From assembly GCA_900547085.1 (NCBI GenBank), contig URFI01000012.1:1-19577 (forward strand): DNA of 19,577 nt, written 5' to 3'. Source of the stretch: an uncultured Prevotella sp. GTDB lineage: Bacteria > Bacteroidota > Bacteroidia > Bacteroidales > Bacteroidaceae. Positions 1-6,800 of the stretch are shown piece after piece; the stretch's first letter is position 1, and the number at the start of each line of letters is the position of its first letter. A program made the translations under genes and the position numbers. The notes below the pieces were generated by a model that made no database searches, was not told where the DNA came from, and worked only from the letters and a program-made list of their open reading frames with translations.

Positions 1-60
1 TTGATGTATTCAATGAGCCCAATAGTAGCCTAACGAGTACTATTTTGTGTAAAAATTAGC

Positions 61-79
61 ATTACGAGATATTCGTAAT
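61..79. promoter_or_regulatory. Upstream operator-like dyad (ATTACGA-N5-TCGTAAT)
   Basis: A perfect 7-bp inverted repeat, ATTACGA at 61-67 and TCGTAAT at 73-79, with a 5-nt spacer. The same half-sites with the same spacing recur at 144-160 inside the probable blaI promoter. Two copies of a spaced dyad upstream of a BlaI-type repressor are what autoregulation would look like; that this copy is bound is inference. It could also serve a divergent gene to the left of the window. Confidence 0.5.
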
Positions 80-135
80 AATATTACAAACAATCACTTT
101 TGGTAAATATTTATAATTTATTAACAAAGAAATAC

Positions 136-166
136 TTGACATTATTACGAAAAGTTCGTAGATTTG
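136..166 (+). promoter_or_regulatory. Promoter of blaI-like operon with embedded operator
   Basis: A -33-like TTG (136-138, in CTTGAC) is followed after 20 nt by TAGATTTG (159-166), which fits the Bacteroidota TAnnTTTG -7 box. The second dyad, ATTACGA (144-150) N5 TCGTA (156-160), fills the spacer and overlaps the -7 box, so a bound dimer would block RNA polymerase. This fits BlaI/MecI autorepression. The dyads and boxes are visible; the regulation is inferred. Confidence 0.65.
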
Positions 167-170
167 CGAG

Positions 171-212
171 TGATAAGCAATCGATGGGCTGACATCAGTC
201 AGTTGCTTATTA
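171..212 (+). other. Leader hairpin in the blaI 5' UTR
   Basis: ATAAGCAA (173-180) pairs with TTGCTTAT (203-210), and CTGAC (189-193) pairs with GTCAG (198-202) around an ATCA loop, leaving an 8-nt bulge on the left side. The structure sits a few bases after the predicted transcription start, so it would be at the very 5' end of the mRNA. It may stabilise the transcript or tune translation; no known riboswitch class is recognised. Confidence 0.45.
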
Positions 213-236
213 TTTAGGTTGATAATACGCAAGAAG

Positions 237-605
237 ATGAATATGGAAAAATTGACAGTACAAGAAGAAGAGGTCATGCAACGTATATGGCAATTAGGAA
301 GTTGTACGGTAAAGCAAATATTGGGTGAACTGGGCACGCCTCCACCGCCATACACCACAGTTGCTTCGGTGGTGAACAACCTCAAGCGCAAAAACTTTGT
401 AAATCAAGAGCAGCGAGGGAATACCTATGTTTACTCTCCTGCCATTCCAGAAGAGAAGTACAAACAGCACTGTATGTCGCGTTTTGTTCGTGATTATTTT
501 AGTAACTCGTTCAAGGACATGGTGTCTTTCTTTGCGAAAGAAGAGAAACTGTCTTCTGAAGACTTGCAAGACATCATTGACCAAATTGAGAAGGGTAACG
601 AATAA
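237..605 (+). CDS. BlaI/MecI/CopY family transcriptional repressor
   Basis: A winged-helix DNA-binding repressor of about 122 residues, the usual family length. The N-terminal half carries the helix-turn-helix: EEEVMQRIWQLG, then TVKQILGEL, the recognition region YTTVASVVNNLKRK, and a wing at RGNTYVYSPAI. The acidic helical C-terminus (about 80-122) matches the family dimerisation region. The start is set at ATG 237; ATG 243, two codons later, is equally possible, and a TTG at 219 is less likely. The next gene is an M56/TonB peptidase, the usual partner: in the BlaR1/MecR1 paradigm a membrane sensor peptidase leads to repressor cleavage and derepression. Two dyads upstream, one inside the promoter, support autoregulation. 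The target regulon is unknown, and there is no beta-lactamase nearby, so beta-lactam sensing should not be assumed. Confidence 0.9.
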   Translation: MNMEKLTVQEEEVMQRIWQLGSCTVKQILGELGTPPPPYTTVASVVNNLKRKNFVNQEQRGNTYVYSPAIPEEKYKQHCMSRFVRDYFSNSFKDMVSFFAKEEKLSSEDLQDIIDQIEKGNE

Positions 606-671
606 GTACCTTTCCCTATCGCTGGTTAGAAAATAATAGATTTGAACACGCACACTTAAAAAATACAGATT

Positions 672-1987
672 ATGCTTATCTATCTCGTCAAAGTGAACAT
701 AGCCCTCATACTGTTGTATGGCTTTTATCAGATGTTTTGTGCCAAAGACACGTTCTTTGGCTGGAGAAGAGGTCTTTTTTAGGCATTTATGCCGTCGCCT
801 TCTTGGTTCCATTGATGCCAACAACCAATTGGCTCATGACCGCTGAAACCTCTCAAGGAATGGCATTAACGTACCGGCAAGTAGTGCTTCCTGAGCTAAC
901 TGTCGGAGCAGAGAAGACCGAGTTGACTTGGATGAACGTGGCGCAATGGATATATATAGGTGGGGTAGCGGTACTCTTACTTCGGATGTTGGTGCAAGTA
1001 GGCATGATTGTGGCCATGATTATCCGCACCAAAACGCGCGAGATAGACGGTTGCAAGGTACATATCATCAAGGGCAAAGGCAGTCCGTTCTCCTTTTTCC
1101 AATGGATATTTGTAAATCCCGACGCACAAACGCCTATTCAACTGCACGAGATATTGGTGCACGAGCAGACACATGCCAGACAATGGCATTCGATAGATGT
1201 CATTTGTTCCGAACTCTTTACCATCGCATGTTGGATGAATCCTTTCGCATGGTTGTTGAGACGAGAGGTGAGAATGAACATAGAATATTTGGCAGATCAT
1301 CGAGTGGTGGCAAATGGAATCAACTCTAAAACCTACCAGTACCACCTCTTAGGATTGTCGTATCAAAAGAATGTAGCTACAATTTCAAATAACTTCAATG
1401 TTTTACCATTAAAAAAAAGAATCAAGATGATGAACAAACGCAGAACAAAACCCGTAGGAAAGATTAAATACTTGTTTTTCCTTCCGCTCGTAGCCGCACT
1501 CCTCGCAGCGAGCAACATAGAGAGTATCGCACGCTCTATCAGTGAACAACCCACTATTGTGAAGAAAGATGCCGTGAAAGTTTTGCGGTACACGCTACCA
1601 CAGCAACCCAAAAAGAAACGGACACCGGTCAAAAAACAGAAGAAAGTTGGTACAGCAAAAGATAATGCCGATAAAGTGTATACGGTACCATCAGTGATGC
1701 CCAAGTACGAAGGGGGCATACCAGCTTTAATGGACTTTTTGGCAACAAACATGAAATATCCCGTAGAAGCGCAGAAAAAGAAAATAGAAGGGCGCGTCAT
1801 CGTGAGTTTTATAGTAGAAAAAGATGGGTCGCTGTCAAACTTTAAGATTGTCAGATCTATTGACCCAATATTAGATGCTGAAGCCCTCAGAGTGGCAAAG
1901 TTGCAAAAAAAATGGAAGCCTGGATATGAAAAAGGCAAGCCTGTGCGGGTTATATACAATCTTCCCATCACTTTTAAGTTGAAATAA
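672..1987 (+). CDS. M56 (BlaR1-like) sensor peptidase with C-terminal TonB domain, frame interrupted
   Basis: A membrane zinc peptidase fused to a TonB C-terminal domain, a common Bacteroidota partner of BlaI-type repressors. Translation from ATG 672 gives the typical M56 start (MLIYLVKVNIALILLYGFYQ, first membrane helix) and stops at TAG 780-782 just after a run of six T (775-780). The rest continues without a break in the -1 frame (LGIYAVAFLVPLMP...). A seventh T would restore one 438-residue protein. In that numbering membrane helices lie near 37-50 and 90-115, the zinc motif HEQTH is H164-H168, another helix follows at about 265-280, and the TonB fold covers about the last 95 residues (MPKYEGG, GRVIVSFIVEKDGS, ending NLPITFKLK). 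The only start-like codon in the second frame before the homology is a TTG at 737, which would omit helix 1. Either the gene is broken, the T run varies in length, or the base is a sequencing error. It lies 66 nt after the repressor and is probably co-transcribed with it. Confidence 0.8.
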
Positions 1988-1997
1988 ACTTATCGAT

Positions 1998-2141
1998 TAA
2001 TGAAGCGAATGTGAATAAGGTCGCGGCTCTTTCATAGAAGAGAAAGGTTGTTGATGATGAAAACAATCTTTGTTCTATTGTTTCAACAACAATACTAATG
2101 AATAAAATGAATCGCACTGCTTGTTTTCATTCGCTTCATTA
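1998..2141. repeat. 144-bp segment bounded by a 14-bp perfect inverted repeat
   Basis: TAATGAAGCGAATG (1998-2011) is exactly complementary to CATTCGCTTCATTA (2128-2141). Imperfect similarity continues inward and outward over about 25 bp. Inside, TTGTTGA and GAAAACAAT at 2048-2067 can pair imperfectly with ATTGTTTCAACAA at 2077-2089. The segment starts 10 nt after the peptidase stop codon. No target-site duplication is visible. It could be a small foldback element, a structured 3' UTR or a small RNA. Confidence 0.5.
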
Positions 2142-2551
2142 TGCGTCATTTGTTATCACAACAATGCCACTTTTGTGAAGGTGCAGCGTCGTTTTTTTCA
2201 TCTCATTTTTGGCAAAAGAATTTGTTGTTTCTGTCTTGTTATTTTACCAAAAAACGACCATCTAAAATCTTCAAAATAGAAAAAATCAATAGGCAAACGA
2301 CATGCAAAAATGCGCTGATTTGAACAAAATAAGCGTCTTTTCAAGCTGAAACATTGACTTTACGGTCTTGGAAACACTCTTTAGAGGTGTTATTCGCATG
2401 CAACAACAGCATTAAAGCATGCAAATAGCAGGCTTATCTCAATGCTTCAGTCGCCAAAAAGTGGTAAAATACGAAAGAAAAGAGAACACTTAAGTGTAAT
2501 ACGCTTAATCACAACGAGTTATGAAACTTTCTTAAAATTCGCGTATTTGCG
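2142..2551. other. Noncoding AT-rich gap with no convincing gene
   Basis: About 410 bases without a credible gene. A 60-codon frame at 2141-2323 has low-complexity content and a start inside the inverted repeat, so it is not called. Visible structure is limited to GCATGCAA repeated at 2396 and 2417 and an imperfect hairpin near 2374-2392 (AACAC...GTGTT). No tRNA or recognised RNA was found. Confidence 0.5.
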
Positions 2552-2576
2552 ACCAACTTTGCCGTTGGTTGTTTTT
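2552..2576 (+). terminator. Rho-independent-type terminator
   Basis: ACCAAC (2552-2557), loop TTTGCC, GTTGGT (2564-2569), then TGTTTTT. The T-rich tail is on the + strand. It lies 565 nt beyond the M56 peptidase and ahead of the convergent nadD stop, so it may end a transcript arising from the peptidase or from the intervening DNA. Confidence 0.55.
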
Positions 2577-2659
2577 ATGCGAGTTATGAGAGGCTCTTTG
2601 TAAAGAAAATTCGGCATTTATACTCCTTCCATGCAGTACTTCTCCAACCCTACATACGC

Positions 2660-3235
2660 TCACGGATGTGGATAATACCGAGTGGCAAGTGGAATGATTT
2701 CTGTTGGAATCAGTTGGTTTACATCTTCGCCTTGCTGGATGCGTCGGCGCACTTCGGTGCTGCTGATGTTGTAGAGAGGCGTGTCCAACAGGTGGACGTT
2801 GTGGGGCAAACTTTGTTTGTTGATGGGAGCGTTGAGGCGAGGATAGATGATAATTTCGTAGTTTCGTAGGATGTCTTCATGGTGTGCCCATTGATCGAAT
2901 ACCAGCCAGTTGTCGGCTCCGATGATGAGTGTGAATGATACTTCTGGATGCTCGGTGGATAAATGTCGCAGCGTGTTCCAGGTGTATGATGGTTTGGACA
3001 GGTGAAATTCGGTATCGCAGGCGATGAGTTTCGGCTCGTTTTGCAGGGCCGTTCGTGTCATTTCCAAGCGCAAATGGTCATCGAGCAAGCTGCCTTGTGG
3101 CTTCAAGGGATTTTGAGGAGACACCATGAACCATATCTCATCCAAGGCGGAAAACCAGAGAATATGCTTTGCCAACTGGACGTGCCCGTTGTGAATGGGG
3201 TTGAAAGACCCACCGTAGATGCCTACTTGTTTCAT
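2660..3235 (-). CDS. nadD: Nicotinate-nucleotide adenylyltransferase
   Basis: Catalyses transfer of AMP from ATP to nicotinate mononucleotide, giving deamido-NAD+, in cytosolic NAD synthesis. The product is about 191 residues, normal for the family. The nucleotidyltransferase signature GGSFNPIHNGH lies near residues 7-17 and the C-terminal ISSTEVRRRI motif (S-x-T-x-x-R) near 159-168. ATG 3235 gives MKQVGIYGG, the usual start. A GTG at 3253 overlapping the gmk stop (GTGA) would add six residues, which looks less natural but is possible by translational coupling. It is last in the yicC-gmk-nadD cluster. pncB, which makes nicotinate mononucleotide from nicotinate, is elsewhere in the window, so two steps of the Preiss-Handler route are present. 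Confidence 0.95.
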   Translation of the reverse strand: MKQVGIYGGSFNPIHNGHVQLAKHILWFSALDEIWFMVSPQNPLKPQGSLLDDHLRLEMTRTALQNEPKLIACDTEFHLSKPSYTWNTLRHLSTEHPEVSFTLIIGADNWLVFDQWAHHEDILRNYEIIIYPRLNAPINKQSLPHNVHLLDTPLYNISSTEVRRRIQQGEDVNQLIPTEIIPLATRYYPHP

Positions 3236-3249
3236 CGTGCCGGGTGATT

Positions 3250-4305
3250 TCACGCTTCCTTTCCTTCCAAAAATGTGCGGATGATTTCCAATGTTTCCTG
3301 TTTCGCCTTTGCCAAATCGTCATTGATTACGATTTTGTCAAATTGAGATGCGAACGACAACTCGTATGAAGCCTTGGCCAATCGGTCTTCTATAACGCTC
3401 TGTGCATCGGTGGCACGTCCTTCTAACCGGCGGCGAAGCTCATCTACCGAGGGTGGCTGTATGAAAATGCTCAAGGCCCTTTCGCCATAAAACCGTTTGA
3501 TATTGATGCCACCTCTGACATCTACATCAAACACAACGTTTTGCCCAGCGGCCAACTGTTTGTCCACTTGTGCTTTCAGGGTGCCGTAAAAGCGGTCTTC
3601 ATATACCTCCTCGTACTCCAAAAACTCATCGTTGTCAATACGTTCGCGAAACTCCTGCGGACTGACGAAGAAGTATTCCACGCCATCTCGTTCCGTACCT
3701 CTTGGTTTACGACTGGTACAGGAGATAGAGAAAGCCAACCTTAGTTCGGGATGTTCTTCCATGAGCCATTTCACGATGGTGCTCTTGCCACTGCCCGAAG
3801 GTGCGGAGAAGATGATGAGATGGGTTGAGAGCCTCCCCCCGCCCCTCCTAAGGAGGGGAGCATTATCAGTGGACGTCGTATTCTGTACGGTTTGCTGTTT
3901 GTTTTGTTCGTTTAGATGATCCATGATATGTCTTATTTGCTTAAGTACGTTTTGTGTGTCTGCCAACACCTCTTCGTTTGTGAATCGTATAACCTGATAG
4001 CCAAAAGATTCGAGATAAGCTGTTCGTTGTTCGTCAGAGATGAGTTGGTCGCCAATGAAATGATAACCTCCATCCACCTCAATAATCAATTGTTTGGAAA
4101 GACATACAAAATCGGGTATATATTGGCCAATCAAATGCTGTCTTCTGAATTTTGCCCCCAAACAATTCCCTTTTAAGTATTCCCAAAGTGCGGCTTCAGC
4201 CTGCGTTGGGTGTTTCCGATGTTGCAGTGCACGCTCTTGCAACACTTTGTATAAAGAAGCATCAGCTGTCTCGTATTTATATCTTTCTTGCCTGTTTTTC
4301 GCCAT
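3250..4305 (-). CDS. gmk: DUF559 nuclease-like domain fused to guanylate kinase
   Basis: The C-terminal 190 residues are a complete guanylate kinase (ATP + GMP to ADP + GDP): P-loop SAPSGSGKST, then SCTSRKPRGTERDGVEYFFV (GMP-binding region), FLEYEEVYEDRFYGT and VVFDVDVRGG. The N-terminal part is a DUF559 domain of the Vsr-like PD-(D/E)XK superfamily: RKHPTQAEAALWEYLK, FRRQHLIGQYIPDFVCL, LIIEVDGGYH, FGYQVIRFTNEEV, with D in PDF and E/D in EVDG as candidate catalytic residues. A linker (about 135-172 counted from TTG 4338) includes NAPLLRRGGGRL, encoded by the palindromic repeat at 3831-3861. ATG 4305 is preferred (MAKNRQERY, 351 aa); ATG 4323 and TTG 4338 are in frame upstream. Between the DUF559 domain and the P-loop the only start codon is ATG 3922-3924, giving 224 aa. 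Kinase alone is usually about 190-210 aa. gmk is normally essential, so the frame must yield active kinase. Whether both domains stay joined is unknown. Confidence 0.88.
   Translation of the reverse strand: MAKNRQERYKYETADASLYKVLQERALQHRKHPTQAEAALWEYLKGNCLGAKFRRQHLIGQYIPDFVCLSKQLIIEVDGGYHFIGDQLISDEQRTAYLESFGYQVIRFTNEEVLADTQNVLKQIRHIMDHLNEQNKQQTVQNTTSTDNAPLLRRGGGRLSTHLIIFSAPSGSGKSTIVKWLMEEHPELRLAFSISCTSRKPRGTERDGVEYFFVSPQEFRERIDNDEFLEYEEVYEDRFYGTLKAQVDKQLAAGQNVVFDVDVRGGINIKRFYGERALSIFIQPPSVDELRRRLEGRATDAQSVIEDRLAKASYELSFASQFDKIVINDDLAKAKQETLEIIRTFLEGKEA
3831..3861 (-). repeat. 31-nt GC-rich palindromic repeat, copy A (inside the gmk fusion)
   Basis: Contains CCCCTCC (3842-3848) and GGAGGGG (3852-3858), a 7-bp stem, joined to a C-run ending in GCCTCCCCCC. 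Its reverse complement matches copy B (4446-4476) at 28 of 31 positions. It is read through in frame by the DUF559-gmk fusion and encodes the APLLRRGGGR part of the linker. Copies A and B are inverted with GCCTCCCCC outermost on both, like terminal inverted repeats. Confidence 0.85.
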
Positions 4306-4445
4306 TTCCTTGATGATTGTCATAAGAGTGGTGAACAATGTTCATGAAAATACCATTTCCTTCTATCCCAAAGCTCAAACAGTGTAGCTCCTTTATGTTT
4401 GCGTAGCGTGACAATTACCACTATTTCCTTCCTCTTTGTTGTACA

Positions 4446-4476
4446 GCTCCCCTCCTTCGGAGGGGTTGGGGGAGGC
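4446..4476 (+). repeat. 31-nt GC-rich palindromic repeat, copy B (yicC-DUF559 gap)
   Basis: CCCCTCC (4449-4455) and GGAGGGG (4459-4465) form a stem with a TTC loop, followed by TTGGGGGAGGC. It differs from the reverse complement of copy A at three positions. It lies 15 nt past the yicC stop and about 140 nt upstream of the DUF559 start. A second small hairpin, GGGGGAGGCTTCCCCC (4468-4483), overlaps its outer end. It could also attenuate transcription between yicC and gmk. Confidence 0.85.
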
Positions 4477-4491
4477 TTCCCCCGTTAGGGC

Positions 4492-5367
4492 TTACAGTGC
4501 ATTGAACACCTGTTCTTTGATTTGTTCCAGTTCGTCTTTCATCTTCACCACGATGTTCTGCAACTCTGCGAGATTACTTTTCGACCCCGTTGTGTTGATT
4601 TCTCGGCCCATCTCTTGTGCGATGAAGCCCAGTTTCTTTCCAACGGGTTCGTTCTCGTTCATGGTGGTGCGGAAGTATTTCAGGTGATTAGCCAGCCGTT
4701 GTTTCTCCTCACTGATGTCGAGTTTCTCGATGTAATAAATCAGTTCTTGCTCCAGACGGTTCTTATCATACTCAACATCAGGAATCTGAGAGAGGCCGTC
4801 AACGATGCGAGCGCGTATCTTTTCAACACGCAACTTTTCGTATGGTTCAATCTCATTCAGCAGGTTGGTGATGTTGTCCAGCTTCTCGGTGAACTTCTTT
4901 TGGAGTGCGGCACCTTCTTGTTTGCGGAAGTCGATGAGCTGGTTGAGTGCCTCTGTGATGGTCTTTTGTGCGACAGCCCATTCTTCATCATCAAGCACTT
5001 CGGTCTCGGTCTTGATGGTTACGTCGGGAAGAGAGAGTAAGGTGCGGAACCAATCTTGCGGTTCGGGCAGTCTGGTCGTGGCTGCTATTTGTTTGATTTG
5101 CTTGTAATAATTCTCAACAACCTCGCTGTTGATGGGAGAAAGGTCTGTTGATGCGTCTTTCTCTATCCAGATGGAGAAGTCTATCTTGCCCCGCTCTAAC
5201 GCATGAGCGACTTGTTGGCGAATCTCTAATTCTTTCTCTCGGTACAGTGGGGCGATACGTGTAGAGAGATCAAGCGACTTGCTGTTGAGTGATTTGATTT
5301 CGACATTGATTTTCTTTTCCTTGTAGATTGTGGTTGCCTTTCCGTAACCAGTCATCGATTGTATCAT
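4492..5367 (-). CDS. yicC: YicC/YloC family endoribonuclease
   Basis: A 291-residue protein, full length for the family. The N-terminus MIQSMTGYGKA is the family hallmark, followed by the NVEIKSLNSKSLD stretch. The C-terminal DUF1732 region includes NRLEQELIYYIEKLDISEEKQRL, FIAQEMGREINTTGSKSN and KDELEQIKEQVFN. E. coli YicC and B. subtilis YloC are known endoribonucleases; the natural substrates here are unknown. It is the first gene of the minus-strand yicC, gmk, nadD cluster. A 153-186 nt gap to the fused gmk, depending on its start, holds repeat copy B. The ATG at 5367 is the natural start, with a -7-like box 24 nt upstream. Confidence 0.93.
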   Translation of the reverse strand: MIQSMTGYGKATTIYKEKKINVEIKSLNSKSLDLSTRIAPLYREKELEIRQQVAHALERGKIDFSIWIEKDASTDLSPINSEVVENYYKQIKQIAATTRLPEPQDWFRTLLSLPDVTIKTETEVLDDEEWAVAQKTITEALNQLIDFRKQEGAALQKKFTEKLDNITNLLNEIEPYEKLRVEKIRARIVDGLSQIPDVEYDKNRLEQELIYYIEKLDISEEKQRLANHLKYFRTTMNENEPVGKKLGFIAQEMGREINTTGSKSNLAELQNIVVKMKDELEQIKEQVFNAL

Positions 5368-5390
5368 AATTTCAACACGTTAAATTTATG

Positions 5391-5398
5391 CAAAAGTA
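5391..5398 (-). promoter_or_regulatory. Probable -7 box for yicC
   Basis: On the minus strand TACTTTTG matches TAnnTTTG and ends 24 nt before the yicC ATG. No clear TTTG -33 element at the ideal spacing is visible, so this is moderate evidence. Confidence 0.45.
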
Positions 5399-5420
5399 AT
5401 CATTTTGCAGGAAAAAAGCG

Positions 5421-5428
5421 TAAATTTG
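5421..5428 (+). promoter_or_regulatory. Probable -7 box for the tsaB operon
   Basis: TAAATTTG matches TAnnTTTG 30 nt upstream of the tsaB ATG in the 91-nt divergent gap shared with yicC. A TTTG at 5404-5407 is only 13 nt away, closer than the usual 19-21, so the -33 part is unclear. Confidence 0.45.
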
Positions 5429-5458
5429 CATTTTATTTAGGTAATATTTACGATACAT

Positions 5459-6151
5459 ATGTCGTGTATTTTAAGCATAGAGACAAGTACAGACGTGTGT
5501 TCCGTGGCCGTAAGCCAAGATGGAGCATGCATCTTTGAGAGAGAAGATCACAGCGGTCCCAACCATGCCGTGAAGTTGGGCGTGTATGTAGACGAGGCGC
5601 TGTCGTTCGTAGATAGTCATTTGATTCCGCTCGATGGCGTAGCAGTGAGTTGCGGACCGGGTTCGTATACCGGGCTGCGAATTGGCGTATCAATGGCCAA
5701 AGGCGTTTGCTATGGACGTTCGGTCAAGTTGATTTCCGTTCCAACCCTCGAGCTGTTGTGTGTCCCCGTGTTGCTGAGTGAGCAGATACAAGAGGAAGAT
5801 GCGTTGTTGTGTCCCATGCTGGATGCCCGTAGAATGGAGGTGTATGCGCAGCTTTTCGACCGTTCCTTGAAAGAGATTCGACCGATACAAGCAGATGTGG
5901 TAGATCACGACACCTATAAATCCTATTTGGATGAGCATCCCGTATATTTCTTTGGAAATGGAGCTGAGAAGTGTTTGGAAACCATTAACCACCCTAACGC
6001 GCACCTCATCAAAGGCGTAGAACCCTTGGCTAAGAACATGTTCCCATTGGCGGAGAAGCGCATGATGAACGAGCTGTTCGAGGATGTGGCCTATTTCGTA
6101 CCGTTCTATTTGAAGGACTTTGTGGCCAAATCACCCAAGAAGTTGCTTTAA
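5459..6151 (+). CDS. tsaB: tRNA threonylcarbamoyladenosine biosynthesis protein TsaB
   Basis: A cytosolic subunit needed with TsaD and TsaE to place the threonylcarbamoyl group on A37 of ANN-decoding tRNAs (t6A). The 230-residue product has the actin-like ATPase fold signatures of the YeaZ family: ILSIETSTDVCSVAV at the N-terminus, HAVKLGVYVDEAL, then VSCGPGSYTGLRIGVSMAKG (about 64-83), the core of the TsaD-binding surface. PMLDARRMEVYAQLF is also typical. ATG 5459 follows CAT closely and has no strong Shine-Dalgarno, as expected in this phylum. It opens the operon tsaB, DUF4290, murA, rimM, dxr, rseP, divergent from yicC. Confidence 0.94.
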   Translation: MSCILSIETSTDVCSVAVSQDGACIFEREDHSGPNHAVKLGVYVDEALSFVDSHLIPLDGVAVSCGPGSYTGLRIGVSMAKGVCYGRSVKLISVPTLELLCVPVLLSEQIQEEDALLCPMLDARRMEVYAQLFDRSLKEIRPIQADVVDHDTYKSYLDEHPVYFFGNGAEKCLETINHPNAHLIKGVEPLAKNMFPLAEKRMMNELFEDVAYFVPFYLKDFVAKSPKKLL

Positions 6152-6202
6152 GAGAATGGGGTTAGCTGCGACGAGGCTTTTAGTTGATAAATAAATTGAA
6201 CT

Positions 6203-6796
6203 ATGGATATTGAAGGATTAGATTATAATACCCAGCGCGAGAAACTCATCTTGCCCGAGTATGGCCGTGAAGTGCAGAACATGGTAGACCATGCTGTGTC
6301 GCTCACCGACAAGGATGAGCGTCAACAATGTGCCGAAACCATTGTCGCAATCATGGCTCGAATGTTTCCACAGAGTCGTGAGAACGAGGATGTTCAACGG
6401 AAAATGTGGGATCATCTTGCCATTATGAGCAACTTTAAGCTCGACATCGACTATCCTTATGATGTTTCGCAGGCTGCCAAGATTTATGCAAAGCCCGAAC
6501 CATTGAAATATCCCATGAATCGAATTCCTGTGCGTCACTATGGAAACATGGTGTTCGAGATGTTCGAAAAGCTCAAGACTATGAAGCCTGGTGACGAACG
6601 TGACGAGTTGGCTCGCGTTACAGCAAACCAGATGAAACGCAACCTAATGCAGTGGGGACACGGCTCCTCGGATGACGAGAAGGTGGCTTTCGATCTCGAA
6701 AAGTTCACCGACGGCAAAATTGTTCTTGACCTTGATACTTTCAAGTTCGACCGGATGGACGCGCGTCCCAACGATAGAAGGAAAAAGAGACGATAA
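6203..6796 (+). CDS. DUF4290 domain-containing protein
   Basis: A 197-residue soluble protein with no signal peptide or membrane segment. It matches the DUF4290 family by pattern: LDYNTQREKLILPEYGREVQ, MWDHLAIMSNF, IDYPYD, PLKYPMNRIPVRHYG and a lysine- and arginine-rich tail ending RRKKRR. The family is essentially confined to Bacteroidota and its role is not known. The gene sits 51 nt after tsaB and 4 nt before murA, so it is co-transcribed with both, and conservation beside murA would suggest a housekeeping job. The basic tail could bind nucleic acid or ribosomes; that is a guess. Confidence 0.88.
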   Translation: MDIEGLDYNTQREKLILPEYGREVQNMVDHAVSLTDKDERQQCAETIVAIMARMFPQSRENEDVQRKMWDHLAIMSNFKLDIDYPYDVSQAAKIYAKPEPLKYPMNRIPVRHYGNMVFEMFEKLKTMKPGDERDELARVTANQMKRNLMQWGHGSSDDEKVAFDLEKFTDGKIVLDLDTFKFDRMDARPNDRRKKRR

Positions 6797-6800
6797 GCGT

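Noticed and set aside
774..782. Classical programmed -1 frameshift (slippery T-TTT-TTA) in the sensor gene
   Set aside because: The heptamer is not in the phase needed relative to the upstream frame: zero-frame codons are CTT TTT TAG. Only single-tRNA slippage at the stop would work, so an indel in the T run is simpler.
737..785. TTG 737 as the true start of the M56/TonB protein
   Set aside because: It would drop the conserved first helix, which is encoded intact from ATG 672 in another frame; the residues between 737 and 779 do not look like the family.
2141..2323. 60-codon frame in the gap after the sensor gene
   Set aside because: No domain, no promoter, start inside an inverted repeat, and AT-rich low-complexity content.
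3236..3253. GTG 3253 start for nadD
   Set aside because: Family members start at MKQVGIYGG-like sequence; the extra KSPGT residues lack homology, although coupling through GTGA remains possible.
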